Below are positions 8,514 through 16,744 of a DNA stretch of 64,000 nucleotides, one piece after another. Position 1 is the first letter of the stretch. Each line of letters starts with the position of its first letter. The notes below the pieces were generated by a model that had not been told where the DNA came from, ran no database searches, and was given only the letters and a program-made list of their open reading frames with translations. The DNA is from CAZYTX01 sp964650485 (GTDB lineage Bacteria > RBG-13-61-14 > DATKZS01). A program made the position numbers and the translations under genes. Location: NCBI GenBank assembly GCA_964650485.1, contig CAZYTX010000015.1:7511-71510 (forward strand). Direction: 5' to 3'.

Positions 8514-9244
8514 TCCCCCGCGTCCTTTGCAATCTTTATGGCCCGGGCCAGGTCCAGGGTCCCCTCGTAAATGGCCCTGCCGGTGATCACCCCTATGACC
8601 CCGTCCTCCTCGTGCTTTTTAATCTGCATAATATGCTCGATAGTCTTGACGCCCCCGGAGGCTATGACCGGGAGGCTTATTTTCCGTGCCAGGTCCGCGG
8701 TGCTCTCCACCGACGGCCCGGTCATCATGCCGTCCCTTTTTATGTCCGTGTATATGATGGCGGCCACCTCCATTCCCTGGTAGGGCGCGGCCAGCTCGGC
8801 CGCGGGGACGTCGGTGAGCTCGGCCCACCCCTTGACCGAGACCTTCCCCTCCCTGGCGTCCACGCCCACCGCTATCCTTTTCGGGTAAGCTTCACTCGCC
8901 CTTTCCACCAGTTGGGGGTCCTTGTGCGCCGCGGTGCCCAGCACCACCCGGTGCACGCCCTCCTGCAGGTATGACTTTATCGTATGCATGCGTCGCAGGC
9001 CGCCGCCCAGCTCCACGGGGACATCCACGGCCTTTACAACATCGAGCACCGCCTCCCTGTTCACGGGCCCTCCGGCGAACGCCCCCTCCAGGTCCACCAC
9101 GTGTATGAGCTCCGCGCCCATGGACGCCCACTTGCGGGCCACGGCAGCAGGGTCGTCCGAGTAGGCCTTGTCCCTGTCCATCATGCCCTGCTCGAGCCTG
9201 ACCACCCTGCCCCCTTTCAGGTCTATGGCGGGAATGACAATCAT
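8510..9244 (-). CDS. hisA: HisA, ProFAR isomerase of histidine biosynthesis
   Basis: This 244-residue TIM barrel catalyses the Amadori rearrangement of ProFAR to PRFAR in histidine biosynthesis. The N-terminal PAIDLKGGRVVRLEQG with catalytic Asp8, the phosphate-binding ELGGGLR and ASGGVKT loops, and the second acidic residue in YTDIKRDGMMTG are all present. The ATG at 9244 matches the usual MIVIPAIDL start; the in-frame ATG 14 codons upstream would add a non-homologous extension. No other his gene is in the window. It overlaps the FnIII gene by four bases. Confidence 0.95.
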   Translation of the reverse strand: MIVIPAIDLKGGRVVRLEQGMMDRDKAYSDDPAAVARKWASMGAELIHVVDLEGAFAGGPVNREAVLDVVKAVDVPVELGGGLRRMHTIKSYLQEGVHRVVLGTAAHKDPQLVERASEAYPKRIAVGVDAREGKVSVKGWAELTDVPAAELAAPYQGMEVAAIIYTDIKRDGMMTGPSVESTADLARKISLPVIASGGVKTIEHIMQIKKHEEDGVIGVITGRAIYEGTLDLARAIKIAKDAGE

Positions 9245-9323
9245 GTGCACCTTTCCATCCAACCTGCTCCCTTCGGTCGCACACATAGCAAGCTATGCGT
9301 GTTACCGCCACGGCCGCCCGTCC

Positions 9324-10994
9324 TCAGAAGAGCACCGGGGGCCTGTACTCGCCGAAGGCCGCCCTCCAAACGTCGCATATCTCTCCCACCGATGCGTATG
9401 CCTTTACCGCCTCCAGCACGCAGGGCATGAGGTTGTCGCCGCCGCGGGAGGCGTTCTCCAGCCGCTGCATGCTTTGCTTGTATTTTTCCGGGTCCCTGTT
9501 TGCGCGCACCTTCCTCAGCGCCTCGACCTGCTCCTGTTCGACCTCCTCCCCGATCTTGAGGGTCGGCACCGGCGGGTAGTCCTCGGTTGCGTACTTGTTC
9601 ACGCCCACGATCACCTGGTCGCCCTCTTCCACCGCGAGCTGGTAGCGGTATGAGGCGTCGGCTATCTCCCGCTGCGGGAACCCCTTCTCGATGGCCGCGA
9701 CCATTCCTCCCATCTCCTCGATCCTGTGGATGTAGTCCCATGCCTCGTCCTCCATGCGGTCGGTGAGCTGCTCCAGGTAGTACGAGCCGGCCAGCGGGTC
9801 TATGGAGTGGGCCGCCCCCGACTCCTCGGCGATGACCTGCTGGGTGCGCAGGGCCACGGTCACGGCCTCCTCCGTGGGCAGGGACAGGGTCTCGTCCATG
9901 GAGTTGGTGTGCAGGCTCTGGGTGCCGCCCATGACCGCGGCCAGTGCCTGTATAGTTGTGCGTATGACGTTGTTGTGCGGCTGCTGTGCGGTGAGCGAGC
10001 ACCCCGCGGTCTGTGTGTGGAAGCGCATGATCCTGCTCTTTTGCTCTTTGGCGTTGAAGCGGTCCTTCATGATCTTCGCCCACATCCTGCGGGCGGCCCT
10101 GAACTTCGCCACCTCCTCGAAGAAGTCGTTGTGGGAGTTGAAGAAGAAGGACAGCCGGGGGGCGAAGGCGTCCACCGGAAGCCCGGCGTCAATGCCGGCC
10201 TGCACGTAGCACATGCCGTCGGCTATGGTGAATGCCAGCTCCTGGGCCGCGGTGCTCCCCGCCTCCCTGATGTGGTAGCCGGATATGGATATGGTGTTCC
10301 ACCTGGGCACGCGCTCGGCGCAGAATCCCATGATGTCGGTGATGATGCGCAGCGATGGCCGGGGCGGGAATATCCACGACTTCTGGGCGATGTACTCCTT
10401 CAGTATGTCGTTCTGTATGGTGCCGCCGATCTCCGCTGCCGGGGCCCCCTGCTTCTCGGCCACTGCCATGTACATGGAAAGCAGTATGGACGCGGGCGCG
10501 TTTATGGTCATGGAGGTGGTGACCTTGTCGAGAGGGATGCCCTGGAACAGTGTCTCCATGTCTGCAAGGGTGTCCACGGCCACGCCCACCTTCCCCACCT
10601 CGCCCAGGGAGCGGGGATGGTCCGAGTCGCGCCCCATGATGGTGGGCAGGTGGAAGGCCACGGACAGGCCGGTGACCCCCTGCTGCATGAGGTAGTGGAA
10701 GCGCTGGTTGCTCTCCCTGGCGGTGCCGAACCCGGCGAACTGTCTCATGGTCCAGAGCCTTCCCCTGTACATGGTCGGGTATACTCCTCGTGTATAGGGG
10801 TGCCGGCCCGGGAAGCCGAGCTTTTGCTCGTAGTCGAAACCGGGCAGGTCGTGGGGGGTGACCAGCCTTGGTATCTCCCGCATGGACACGGTCTTGAAGC
10901 GCTCTTTCCTCTCGGGTGACTTCGCAAGGTGCGGCTCCAGCGCCTCCTTTTCCCACTGGACCTTTGAGTGGGTGGAAGATTTCTTGTCCGCCAT
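9324..10994 (-). CDS. Acyl-CoA mutase large subunit (methylmalonyl-CoA mutase family, isobutyryl-CoA-mutase-like residues)
   Basis: This 556-residue protein is the catalytic barrel of B12-dependent acyl-CoA mutases without the C-terminal cobalamin-binding domain, so it needs a separate small subunit, which is not in this window. Family motifs include RLWTMRQFAGFGTA, GTIQNDILKEYIAQK, ISISGYHIREAGS and HTQTAGCSLTAQQP. Two residues that set substrate choice differ from methylmalonyl-CoA mutase. The Tyr that contacts the methylmalonyl carboxylate is Phe86 and the Arg is Gln204, the combination I recall for isobutyryl-CoA mutases. The start is supported by GGAGG upstream. A role in isobutyrate, valine or branched acyl-CoA metabolism is inferred. 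Confidence 0.88.
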   Translation of the reverse strand: MADKKSSTHSKVQWEKEALEPHLAKSPERKERFKTVSMREIPRLVTPHDLPGFDYEQKLGFPGRHPYTRGVYPTMYRGRLWTMRQFAGFGTARESNQRFHYLMQQGVTGLSVAFHLPTIMGRDSDHPRSLGEVGKVGVAVDTLADMETLFQGIPLDKVTTSMTINAPASILLSMYMAVAEKQGAPAAEIGGTIQNDILKEYIAQKSWIFPPRPSLRIITDIMGFCAERVPRWNTISISGYHIREAGSTAAQELAFTIADGMCYVQAGIDAGLPVDAFAPRLSFFFNSHNDFFEEVAKFRAARRMWAKIMKDRFNAKEQKSRIMRFHTQTAGCSLTAQQPHNNVIRTTIQALAAVMGGTQSLHTNSMDETLSLPTEEAVTVALRTQQVIAEESGAAHSIDPLAGSYYLEQLTDRMEDEAWDYIHRIEEMGGMVAAIEKGFPQREIADASYRYQLAVEEGDQVIVGVNKYATEDYPPVPTLKIGEEVEQEQVEALRKVRANRDPEKYKQSMQRLENASRGGDNLMPCVLEAVKAYASVGEICDVWRAAFGEYRPPVLF

Positions 10995-11042
10995 CTTAAA
11001 AAACCTCCGACAGGCAAATGACAGCCCGGCCGCGTCCGCTCC

Positions 11043-11636
11043 TCAGCCCGGTGGCGGGGCGGTGCGGTTCGAGGCCCGCTCCTGGTTCTTGAGCACGCTC
11101 TCGATCGCGCCCGCGAGCGCCGCGGGGTCCTCGGGGCTCAGCACCCAGACCCTTCCCTTGCTCTTCTCAACGGCCAGGGCCCCGCTGACCGCGGGGGTCA
11201 GGTTTGCATAACCTGGCCGGAAAAAGGTCTTCTTTGTCTCCATCTCCGAGAACTCGCGCACGCCTTTCAAGTCTTCGGCCCGGAGTGTCCGCCTGCCAAA
11301 GAGCATATCGAAGAGTATCTCGTCCTCGTAGACGACCACCTTTCTCGGGTAGAAGCTCGCCGCCCAGAAGACCCATATGAGCACGATGCCGACGAGGGCC
11401 GCCATGAGGTAGGCCGGCATCCTCGTCTCCAGCATGGGGTCGAAGCGCATGACCAGCTCCTTGTAAAGGTATGCAAGCGCGGCGGCCCCCAAAACGGCCA
11501 TGATGAACAGGGGCAGCTCGTAAAAGAGCGCTTTTATCTCCGCGCTCCTCATGAGGCTCTCGTGTATGGGCTCGCCCTCGTCCATGTACACCTCCCAATC
11601 TCTCCGCTGCATTACTGCAGAGCGGTCATCATCCAC
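11043..11636 (-). CDS. Membrane protein of unknown function with PH-like C-terminal region
   Basis: This 197-residue protein has two membrane helices near residues 41-60 and 73-93 (LPLFIMAVLGAAALAYLY and YLMAALVGIVLIWVFWAASF). A cytoplasmic C-terminal domain follows with RKVVVYEDEILFDMLFGRRTLRAEDLKGV, which resembles bacterial PH-type domains. The final 15 residues are polar and Pro-rich. Alternative ATG starts exist 8 and 17 codons downstream. It precedes the mutase gene by 48 bases, so cotranscription is possible. No functional call is justified. Confidence 0.65.
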   Translation of the reverse strand: MDDDRSAVMQRRDWEVYMDEGEPIHESLMRSAEIKALFYELPLFIMAVLGAAALAYLYKELVMRFDPMLETRMPAYLMAALVGIVLIWVFWAASFYPRKVVVYEDEILFDMLFGRRTLRAEDLKGVREFSEMETKKTFFRPGYANLTPAVSGALAVEKSKGRVWVLSPEDPAALAGAIESVLKNQERASNRTAPPPG

Positions 11637-11701
11637 TGGTTATTATATATACTTTCCGGGGGACATGGTAGGGATGGCCGCCAGGAACAGCCGATCAAAG
11701 A

Positions 11702-11729
11702 AAGGCGGGACCCGTAAAGGCCCCGCCTT
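11702..11729 (-). terminator. Rho-independent terminator downstream of fhs
   Basis: On the minus strand an 8-bp GC-rich stem (AAGGCGGG paired with CCCGCCTT) with a 12-base loop is followed by a T-rich run (TTCTTT). It lies 24 bases beyond the fhs stop codon. Confidence 0.75.
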
Positions 11730-11753
11730 CTCCTCCTTCTGACCCGAAACTTA

Positions 11754-13532
11754 TCAGAACAGCCCGGTGACCTTCTTGGTCTTCAGGTTCACGTCTATCT
11801 TCCTGTAGGCCGGGTCCGAGGCGGTGCCGGGCATGAGCTTTATCGGTCCCGCCACCGGCACCAGGAAGCCGGCTCCCATGTATGTGAGGATGTCCCTGAT
11901 GTTCAGGGTCCAGCCCCTTGGGGCGCCCGGCACTCCGGGCACGTCGGTGAGTGAGAGGTGAGTTTTTACCATGCAGGTCCCCAGCTTCTTGGCCTCGGGG
12001 TCCTTCTCCAGCCTCTCCAGCTTTGCCTGGGCCGCGGGGGTGTAGCTTACGTCCTTGGCACCGTACACGTCCTTGGCTATCTTCTGTATGCGGGAAGAGA
12101 GCGGCATGGTGTCCGGGTAGAGGAACTTGAACTTGGACTTGTCCTTGCAGGCGTCCACCACCGCGTCGGTGAACTCCAGTGCCCCGTCGCCGCCTTTTGC
12201 CCAGTGCTCGGAGTAGGCCGCCCTTGCACCGGCCTGCTCGGCTATCCTGCGCACGGCGTTGACCTCGCGCTTGGTGTCCAGCCTGAACCCGTTGATGCAC
12301 ACCACCGGGTTGATCCCGGCCTTTCTCAGGGTCTTGATGTGGTGCACCAGGTTGGTCTCCGCGCCCTTTGACACCAGCTTCACGTTCTCCTTGGTGTAAG
12401 CCTCGTCCAGGGGCCTGCCCGGCGCCACCTTGGGCCCGCCGCCGTGCATCTTCAGCGCCCTGATGGTGGCCACCAGCACCGCGCAGTGGGGCTTGAGACC
12501 GGAGAAGCGGCACTTCAAGTTCCAGAACTTCTCGAACCCGATGTCGGCCCCGAACCCGGACTCGGTCACGTGATAGTCGCTGAGCTTGAGACCCACCCTG
12601 TCCGCCACGATCGAGCTCTGGCCGATGGCTATGTTTGCGAACGGGCCCGCGTGCACGAACACCGGCTGCCCTTCCACCGTCTGCATGAGGTTGGGGTTCA
12701 GGGCCTTTAGCATGAGCGCGGTCATGGCCCCGCCCACCTCCAGGTCCCCGGTGGTCACCGGGGCGCCTTTCTTGTCGTAGCCCACCACTATCTTGTCCAT
12801 CCTCTCCCGGAAGTCCTTGATGTCGGTGAACACCGCAAGGCAGGCCATGACCTCGGAGCTAACCGTTATGTCGAAACGCGACTCCATCATGAACCCGTCC
12901 ATCTTGCCGCCTATGCCGATTACTATGTCTCTTAGCGCCTGTACGCACAGGTCAATCACGAAGCCCATCTCCAGGTTGTTGGGGTCTATGTCGAGCCTTT
13001 TGAGCTTCTTCGAGCGCAGAACCTTGTCGTCGTAGTTGAACTCGTGCTGCATGCGCGAGGTCAGGGCCACCATGGCCAGGTTATGGGCCTGGGTGATGCA
13101 GTCAATGTCGCCGGTGAGCCCCAGCGAGAACTCGGGAAGGGGCACGCACTGGGCCACGCCTCCACCTGCGGCGCTCCCCTTGATGTTGAAGGTCGGCCCC
13201 GAGGACGGCTGGCGTATGGCCCCCACCACCTTCAGGCCCCGCTTGCCCATGCCCTCGATCAGGCCCATGGAGGACGTGGTTTTGCCCTCGCCCAGGGGGG
13301 TGGGGGTGATGGCGGTCACGTCAATGTACTTTGCATTGGGCCGGTTCTTGAGCCGGTCCACCACCTTGCCGTAGTCCACCTTTGCCACCCGCTTGCCCAT
13401 GGGTATGAGCTCTTCGTCCTTGATCCCGAGCTCGTCGGCAAGCTGATGGGGGGACTTCATCTGCTTCTCGGCCATCTCCGAGATCTGCCAGTCCTCGTAA
13501 AACTTCTTGTTCAGATCGAATTTCAACGCCAT
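11754..13532 (-). CDS. fhs: Formate-tetrahydrofolate ligase
   Basis: This 592-residue enzyme makes 10-formyl-THF from formate, ATP and THF, feeding purine synthesis or the methyl branch of the Wood-Ljungdahl pathway. The P-loop TPTPLGEGKTT is at residues 76-86, followed by GAIRQPSSGPTFNIKG, GLTGDIDCITQAHNL and EVMACLAVFTDIKDF, all standard for the family. It is about 35 residues longer than the usual 555-560, partly at the N-terminus. The start is supported by AAAGGAGGTAGACTGAA upstream on the minus strand. The gene is monocistronic, with a terminator just downstream. Confidence 0.97.
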   Translation of the reverse strand: MALKFDLNKKFYEDWQISEMAEKQMKSPHQLADELGIKDEELIPMGKRVAKVDYGKVVDRLKNRPNAKYIDVTAITPTPLGEGKTTSSMGLIEGMGKRGLKVVGAIRQPSSGPTFNIKGSAAGGGVAQCVPLPEFSLGLTGDIDCITQAHNLAMVALTSRMQHEFNYDDKVLRSKKLKRLDIDPNNLEMGFVIDLCVQALRDIVIGIGGKMDGFMMESRFDITVSSEVMACLAVFTDIKDFRERMDKIVVGYDKKGAPVTTGDLEVGGAMTALMLKALNPNLMQTVEGQPVFVHAGPFANIAIGQSSIVADRVGLKLSDYHVTESGFGADIGFEKFWNLKCRFSGLKPHCAVLVATIRALKMHGGGPKVAPGRPLDEAYTKENVKLVSKGAETNLVHHIKTLRKAGINPVVCINGFRLDTKREVNAVRRIAEQAGARAAYSEHWAKGGDGALEFTDAVVDACKDKSKFKFLYPDTMPLSSRIQKIAKDVYGAKDVSYTPAAQAKLERLEKDPEAKKLGTCMVKTHLSLTDVPGVPGAPRGWTLNIRDILTYMGAGFLVPVAGPIKLMPGTASDPAYRKIDVNLKTKKVTGLF

Positions 13533-13710
13533 TTCAGTCTACCTCCTTTATTCCGTACTTCTTAAAACTTCCGCCCCGGGCCGACCGGAGCGAACCTCTT
13601 GCCTGAAACGAATTGTGCCCCGCTTCCAACCGCCGGACACAATATCAGGTTTTTTTATCATAATTTTGGGTTTTTCGCAAGCACTGCTCTGAATCCTTGC
13701 CTGCGGGTCG

Positions 13711-13739
13711 CTGGCATGGACCGGGAGCGCGTGTAAAAT
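13711..13739 (+). promoter_or_regulatory. Predicted sigma70 promoter of the 66-aa zinc-ribbon gene
   Basis: CTGGCA and TAAAAT are separated by 17 bases; the -10 box ends 38 bases before the ATG at 13778. The -35 match is only moderate. Confidence 0.4.
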
Positions 13740-13777
13740 ATGTATATAGAAAGACTTGAAAGGCGGTTTGATAGGTC

Positions 13778-13978
13778 ATGTCATCCACGTTCAAGGAATG
13801 GGAGGCCTCGGAGCTCTTCTGCCCGCGCTGCCAGAAGCCGGTGCCTGTTAGGAAGAAGCTCTTGCTTGTGCTTTCGGACGGCGACAAATACGATTACGTC
13901 TGCTCGATATGCGGCAGCTCGGTGGGCGCCAAGATGGACAAGAAGAACAACCGGCTCGGGGGCCTTATAAGTTTTTAG
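13778..13978 (+). CDS. Small zinc-ribbon protein (66 aa)
   Basis: This 66-residue protein has CPRC and CSIC pairs about 27 residues apart, a compact four-Cys zinc ribbon with a basic stretch between (PVRKKLLLVLSDGDKYDYV). Its function is unknown; such ribbons often bind RNA or protein. It lies in the fhs/phosphatase intergenic region with its own probable promoter and converges with the phosphatase gene, overlapping its last bases. Confidence 0.7.
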   Translation: MSSTFKEWEASELFCPRCQKPVPVRKKLLLVLSDGDKYDYVCSICGSSVGAKMDKKNNRLGGLISF

Positions 13979-14610
13979 AAGTCCGCCTTGAGGGTCCCGC
14001 CCAGCCCGGCCAGGTGGTGGGTGTCGTTCATGGCGTATACCACGGCCCGGGGCGGGTCGTACTCGAAGCGGTTTATGCAGGTGGTGTCCTGGCGCACCAC
14101 CCAGAACTTGTCCGCCCTGGCACCGAACAGTCCCAGCATCACCAGCTTGCACACCACCCGGTGCGAGCAGAGCACAATGGCCGCTTCCGGGTGCTCGATC
14201 CCCAGCCTTGACAGTGCCCGCATGGCCCTGGCCTGGACCCCGTCCAGGCTCTCCCCCCGGGGGATGTCCGCGGTGTGGGGGGCCTCCTTCCAGGCATTGA
14301 AAAGGTCCGGGTACTTGTCCTTGACCTCCCCCCCTGCCATGCCCTCCCAGTCGCCGAAGTCCATGTCTATGATCCCCTCAAGGGGGACCACCTCCTTGCC
14401 CAGCCTCGATGCCAGGGGCTCAAGCGTCTGCATGGCCCGCGACAAGGGGCTCGCAAAGATATAGTCTATGCTCTCATTCGAAAACGCATCAGCCACCGCC
14501 TCGGCCTCCCTCCGGCCCTGGTCGGAGAGGGGAACGTCCTTCCTGCCCCGGAAACGCTGGTCCTTGTTCCAGGCGGTCTGGCCGTGCCTTACCAGGAAGA
14601 ACTTTGCCAT
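13975..14610 (-). CDS. Histidine phosphatase family protein (phosphoglycerate mutase-like)
   Basis: This 211-residue protein opens with the catalytic FLVRHGQTAWN, in which the His of RHG forms the phospho-enzyme. It also has the second Arg (SPLSRAMQT), the acidic EGIIDMDFGDWEG stretch and a later His in VLCSHRVVCKL. The family includes phosphoglycerate mutases, alpha-ribazole phosphatase (CobC) and other phosphatases; the substrate cannot be read from sequence. The ATG at 14610 is chosen over one six codons upstream because AAAGGAGGTG lies at ideal spacing before it. It follows the beta-propeller gene on the same strand. Confidence 0.88.
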   Translation of the reverse strand: MAKFFLVRHGQTAWNKDQRFRGRKDVPLSDQGRREAEAVADAFSNESIDYIFASPLSRAMQTLEPLASRLGKEVVPLEGIIDMDFGDWEGMAGGEVKDKYPDLFNAWKEAPHTADIPRGESLDGVQARAMRALSRLGIEHPEAAIVLCSHRVVCKLVMLGLFGARADKFWVVRQDTTCINRFEYDPPRAVVYAMNDTHHLAGLGGTLKADF

Positions 14611-14624
14611 GTGCGCACCTCCTT

Positions 14625-15905
14625 TCACTCCTCTTCTACAAAGACCGCCCTCATTATCTCGGGGCCGCCGTCCTGGTTCTTGTCATCCAGGTTTGCAAAG
14701 GATACGAACACCACCGTCTTTCCATCCCGGCTTATGTCCGGGCTTTTAGAGAACCCGAAGGGAAAATCGGTCACGGGTGAGGGCATGGTCCGGGGCGGGC
14801 TCTTGTGTTCGGACACGGCTTTTATCATCTTTTCAACCGGCACGTCGAGGATGAATATCTCCGGGTTGCGCTCCGGGTTCACATCGTCCGCTGCCACGCC
14901 CGTGCTCAGCGGGGAGGAGAACACCAGCCTGGAGCCGTCTTTGCTCCACCTCAATTGCCCCGCCTGGAAATGCAGCCCGGGCTCCGCCGGCACGGCCCTC
15001 TGTGCCATGAAGTGCAGCCTGGGCCTAAACTCCCCGGTCATGCGCTCCTTTCCGCAGTTCGAGGTGAATGCTATGAGCCTGCCCTGAGGGTGCAGGGCCG
15101 GCGGCCCGTTTTCGCAGGTCTCGGTGCGGGTTAGCTGCCTGGGTTTTCCCTTGAAACTGAAGCTCATGAGCTCGTAGTTAAGGTCCGGGTTCCCGCCCAC
15201 GCTCCTTCCGTCCACAATAACGGGCAATGAGCTCGTTTCCCCGGGCGCAGCGGTGCCGGCCACGTCCGCCTTGCACCTTGCCACCACCGAGTCCGCAGCC
15301 ACCGCGGGCGCCTCGCATATTCCATTGCCCGATGTATCGCTTAGCTGCCTGACCTTTATCTCTTCGGCGTTGAGCTCGGCCATGAATATCTCCTGGCTGC
15401 CGTCCGGGTTCTTGTCTGAAAGGTCGGCCCGTGACACGAAGGCCAGTCGCCTGTTGTCATGGGACCACGAGGGGCTGGCGCTGGGAAGACCGTTTCCCTG
15501 TGTGATGACCCGAACCTTGCCGGACAGCTCCATCACCACTATCTCCATGCCCCTTCCCGAGTTCTTGCCCTGGAAGAAGCAGTTGGAAGAAAACGCCAGC
15601 GCATCCTCGTCAGGGGACGGGGCCAGGTCCGTGAACATGCAGTTATGCTCGCTGGTAAGCCTCTTGATCCCGCCGTCCTCCCACATGTACACCTGCTGTC
15701 CGCCGGGACCCCGGTCCGGGATCAGGGAGCAGTCTGACACGAAATACACCCGCTCGCCGTCCGGGCTCACCCGTGGCGAAAAGCTCTTTCCCCCGGTGCA
15801 GGAGGTGAGCTGGGTGATTTTCCAGTGGCCTTGTGCATGGACCGCCTGGGCCAGCAGGAAGGCTATGCATAACATAAATGCGGTCCCTGCTGTCAGTCCC
15901 TTCAT
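14625..15905 (-). CDS. Secreted TolB/PD40-type beta-propeller protein
   Basis: This 426-residue protein starts with a clear signal peptide (AFMLCIAFLLAQAVHA, cleaved before QG). Repeated WD40-like PD40 blades follow, each with an SPRVSPDGERVYFVS- or SPSWSHDNRRLAFVS-type core; at least five are visible and the last is ISRDGKTVVFVS. Many blades carry an FVSxADLSDKNPDG-like insertion. The fold serves as an exported protein-protein scaffold; no catalytic domain is present. It lies 3 bases after the NUDIX gene and just before the phosphatase start, so the three genes form an apparent operon. Confidence 0.8.
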   Translation of the reverse strand: MKGLTAGTAFMLCIAFLLAQAVHAQGHWKITQLTSCTGGKSFSPRVSPDGERVYFVSDCSLIPDRGPGGQQVYMWEDGGIKRLTSEHNCMFTDLAPSPDEDALAFSSNCFFQGKNSGRGMEIVVMELSGKVRVITQGNGLPSASPSWSHDNRRLAFVSRADLSDKNPDGSQEIFMAELNAEEIKVRQLSDTSGNGICEAPAVAADSVVARCKADVAGTAAPGETSSLPVIVDGRSVGGNPDLNYELMSFSFKGKPRQLTRTETCENGPPALHPQGRLIAFTSNCGKERMTGEFRPRLHFMAQRAVPAEPGLHFQAGQLRWSKDGSRLVFSSPLSTGVAADDVNPERNPEIFILDVPVEKMIKAVSEHKSPPRTMPSPVTDFPFGFSKSPDISRDGKTVVFVSFANLDDKNQDGGPEIMRAVFVEEE

Positions 15906-15908
15906 TTG

Positions 15909-16631
15909 TCAGCGCGTCCTTCTCGCAAGGAAGATGAAATCACCCGTCTGAAAACCCGGCCTGTCCAGGCGATAAAGCCCGCTCTTCTCCCCTGATTCTC
16001 CTTGCCGGGAAAGGCAGGGGACCCGGGCCATGTCCCTGAAAAAGGCCCGGGGCTCATATCTTTTTCCCATGACCTCCTGGCAGAGCGCCAAAAAGGACTC
16101 CCTTGAGAACACCCCGGGCAGGAGGTCGAACATGCGGGGCGTGAGCAGGGCCAGCTCACGCAGCCTGGCCCTGGCCGCGGCCAGTATCTTCGGGTGGTCG
16201 AATGCCAGCTCGGGCGGCCTTCGCAAGGGGAACAGCCCGGCATCTCTTGCGTCGTCGCCCGCCCGGGGCCTCGCCCTGTGCGGCCTCACAAGCGCCATGT
16301 ATGCCGCGGAGATCACCCTGGCCCGGGGGTCACGCTCCGGGTCACCGAACATGCCGACAGGTATCAGGCTCACCCTCTTGAGACCGGTCTCCTCGCAAAG
16401 CTCGCGCCGGGCCGCCACCTCCAGCGGCTCGTCAATCTCCACGAAACCGCCCGGGAGGGCCCAGTACCCCTTGTAAGGGTCGTGCCTGCGCTGGATCAAG
16501 ACCACCTTCAGCCTCTCGTCTGAAAAGGTGACTATAACCACGTCGCAGGCCACCGATGGCTTTTTGTACTTCGAGTGGTCATACCCTTGCGGCGCCGTGT
16601 GCCCGGGCCTCTGAAAGCGCTTGTTTTGCAT
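15909..16631 (-). CDS. NUDIX protein with NrtR-like winged-helix C-terminus
   Basis: This 240-residue protein has an intact Nudix box at 62-84 (GFVEIDEPLEVAARR then ELCEETGL), matching Gx5Ex7REUxEExGU, so it may still hydrolyse ADP-ribose-like substrates. The C-terminal part, from LAFDHPKILAAARARLRE through LLPGVFSRESFLALCQEV to a basic end, matches the DNA-binding winged helix of NrtR-type regulators of NAD metabolism. It heads a minus-strand operon. An inverted repeat in its upstream region (16643-16665) is a candidate self-operator. Confidence 0.85.
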   Translation of the reverse strand: MQNKRFQRPGHTAPQGYDHSKYKKPSVACDVVIVTFSDERLKVVLIQRRHDPYKGYWALPGGFVEIDEPLEVAARRELCEETGLKRVSLIPVGMFGDPERDPRARVISAAYMALVRPHRARPRAGDDARDAGLFPLRRPPELAFDHPKILAAARARLRELALLTPRMFDLLPGVFSRESFLALCQEVMGKRYEPRAFFRDMARVPCLSRQGESGEKSGLYRLDRPGFQTGDFIFLARRTR

Positions 16632-16642
16632 CTTCGCATACC

Positions 16643-16665
16643 ATGTTATGAGGAGGCGATAACAT
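16643..16665. promoter_or_regulatory. Inverted repeat upstream of NUDIX regulator, candidate operator
   Basis: ATGTTAT and ATAACAT form 7-bp perfect arms around a 9-base spacer, in the divergent region between the NUDIX regulator (minus) and the DUF885 operon (plus). Its place just upstream of the start of a putative DNA-binding protein suggests autoregulation, possibly also of the divergent operon. Confidence 0.4.
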
Positions 16666-16744
16666 AGTCAAGCAGAAAAGGCGCCTCTTTTGGCAAAGCA
16701 TAAACATGTGATAATTCTTGGAATGTAGTAGTGATGGGATTAAC

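Noticed and set aside
9324..10994. Calling the mutase ordinary methylmalonyl-CoA mutase
   Set aside because: The Tyr and Arg that bind the methylmalonyl carboxylate are Phe86 and Gln204.
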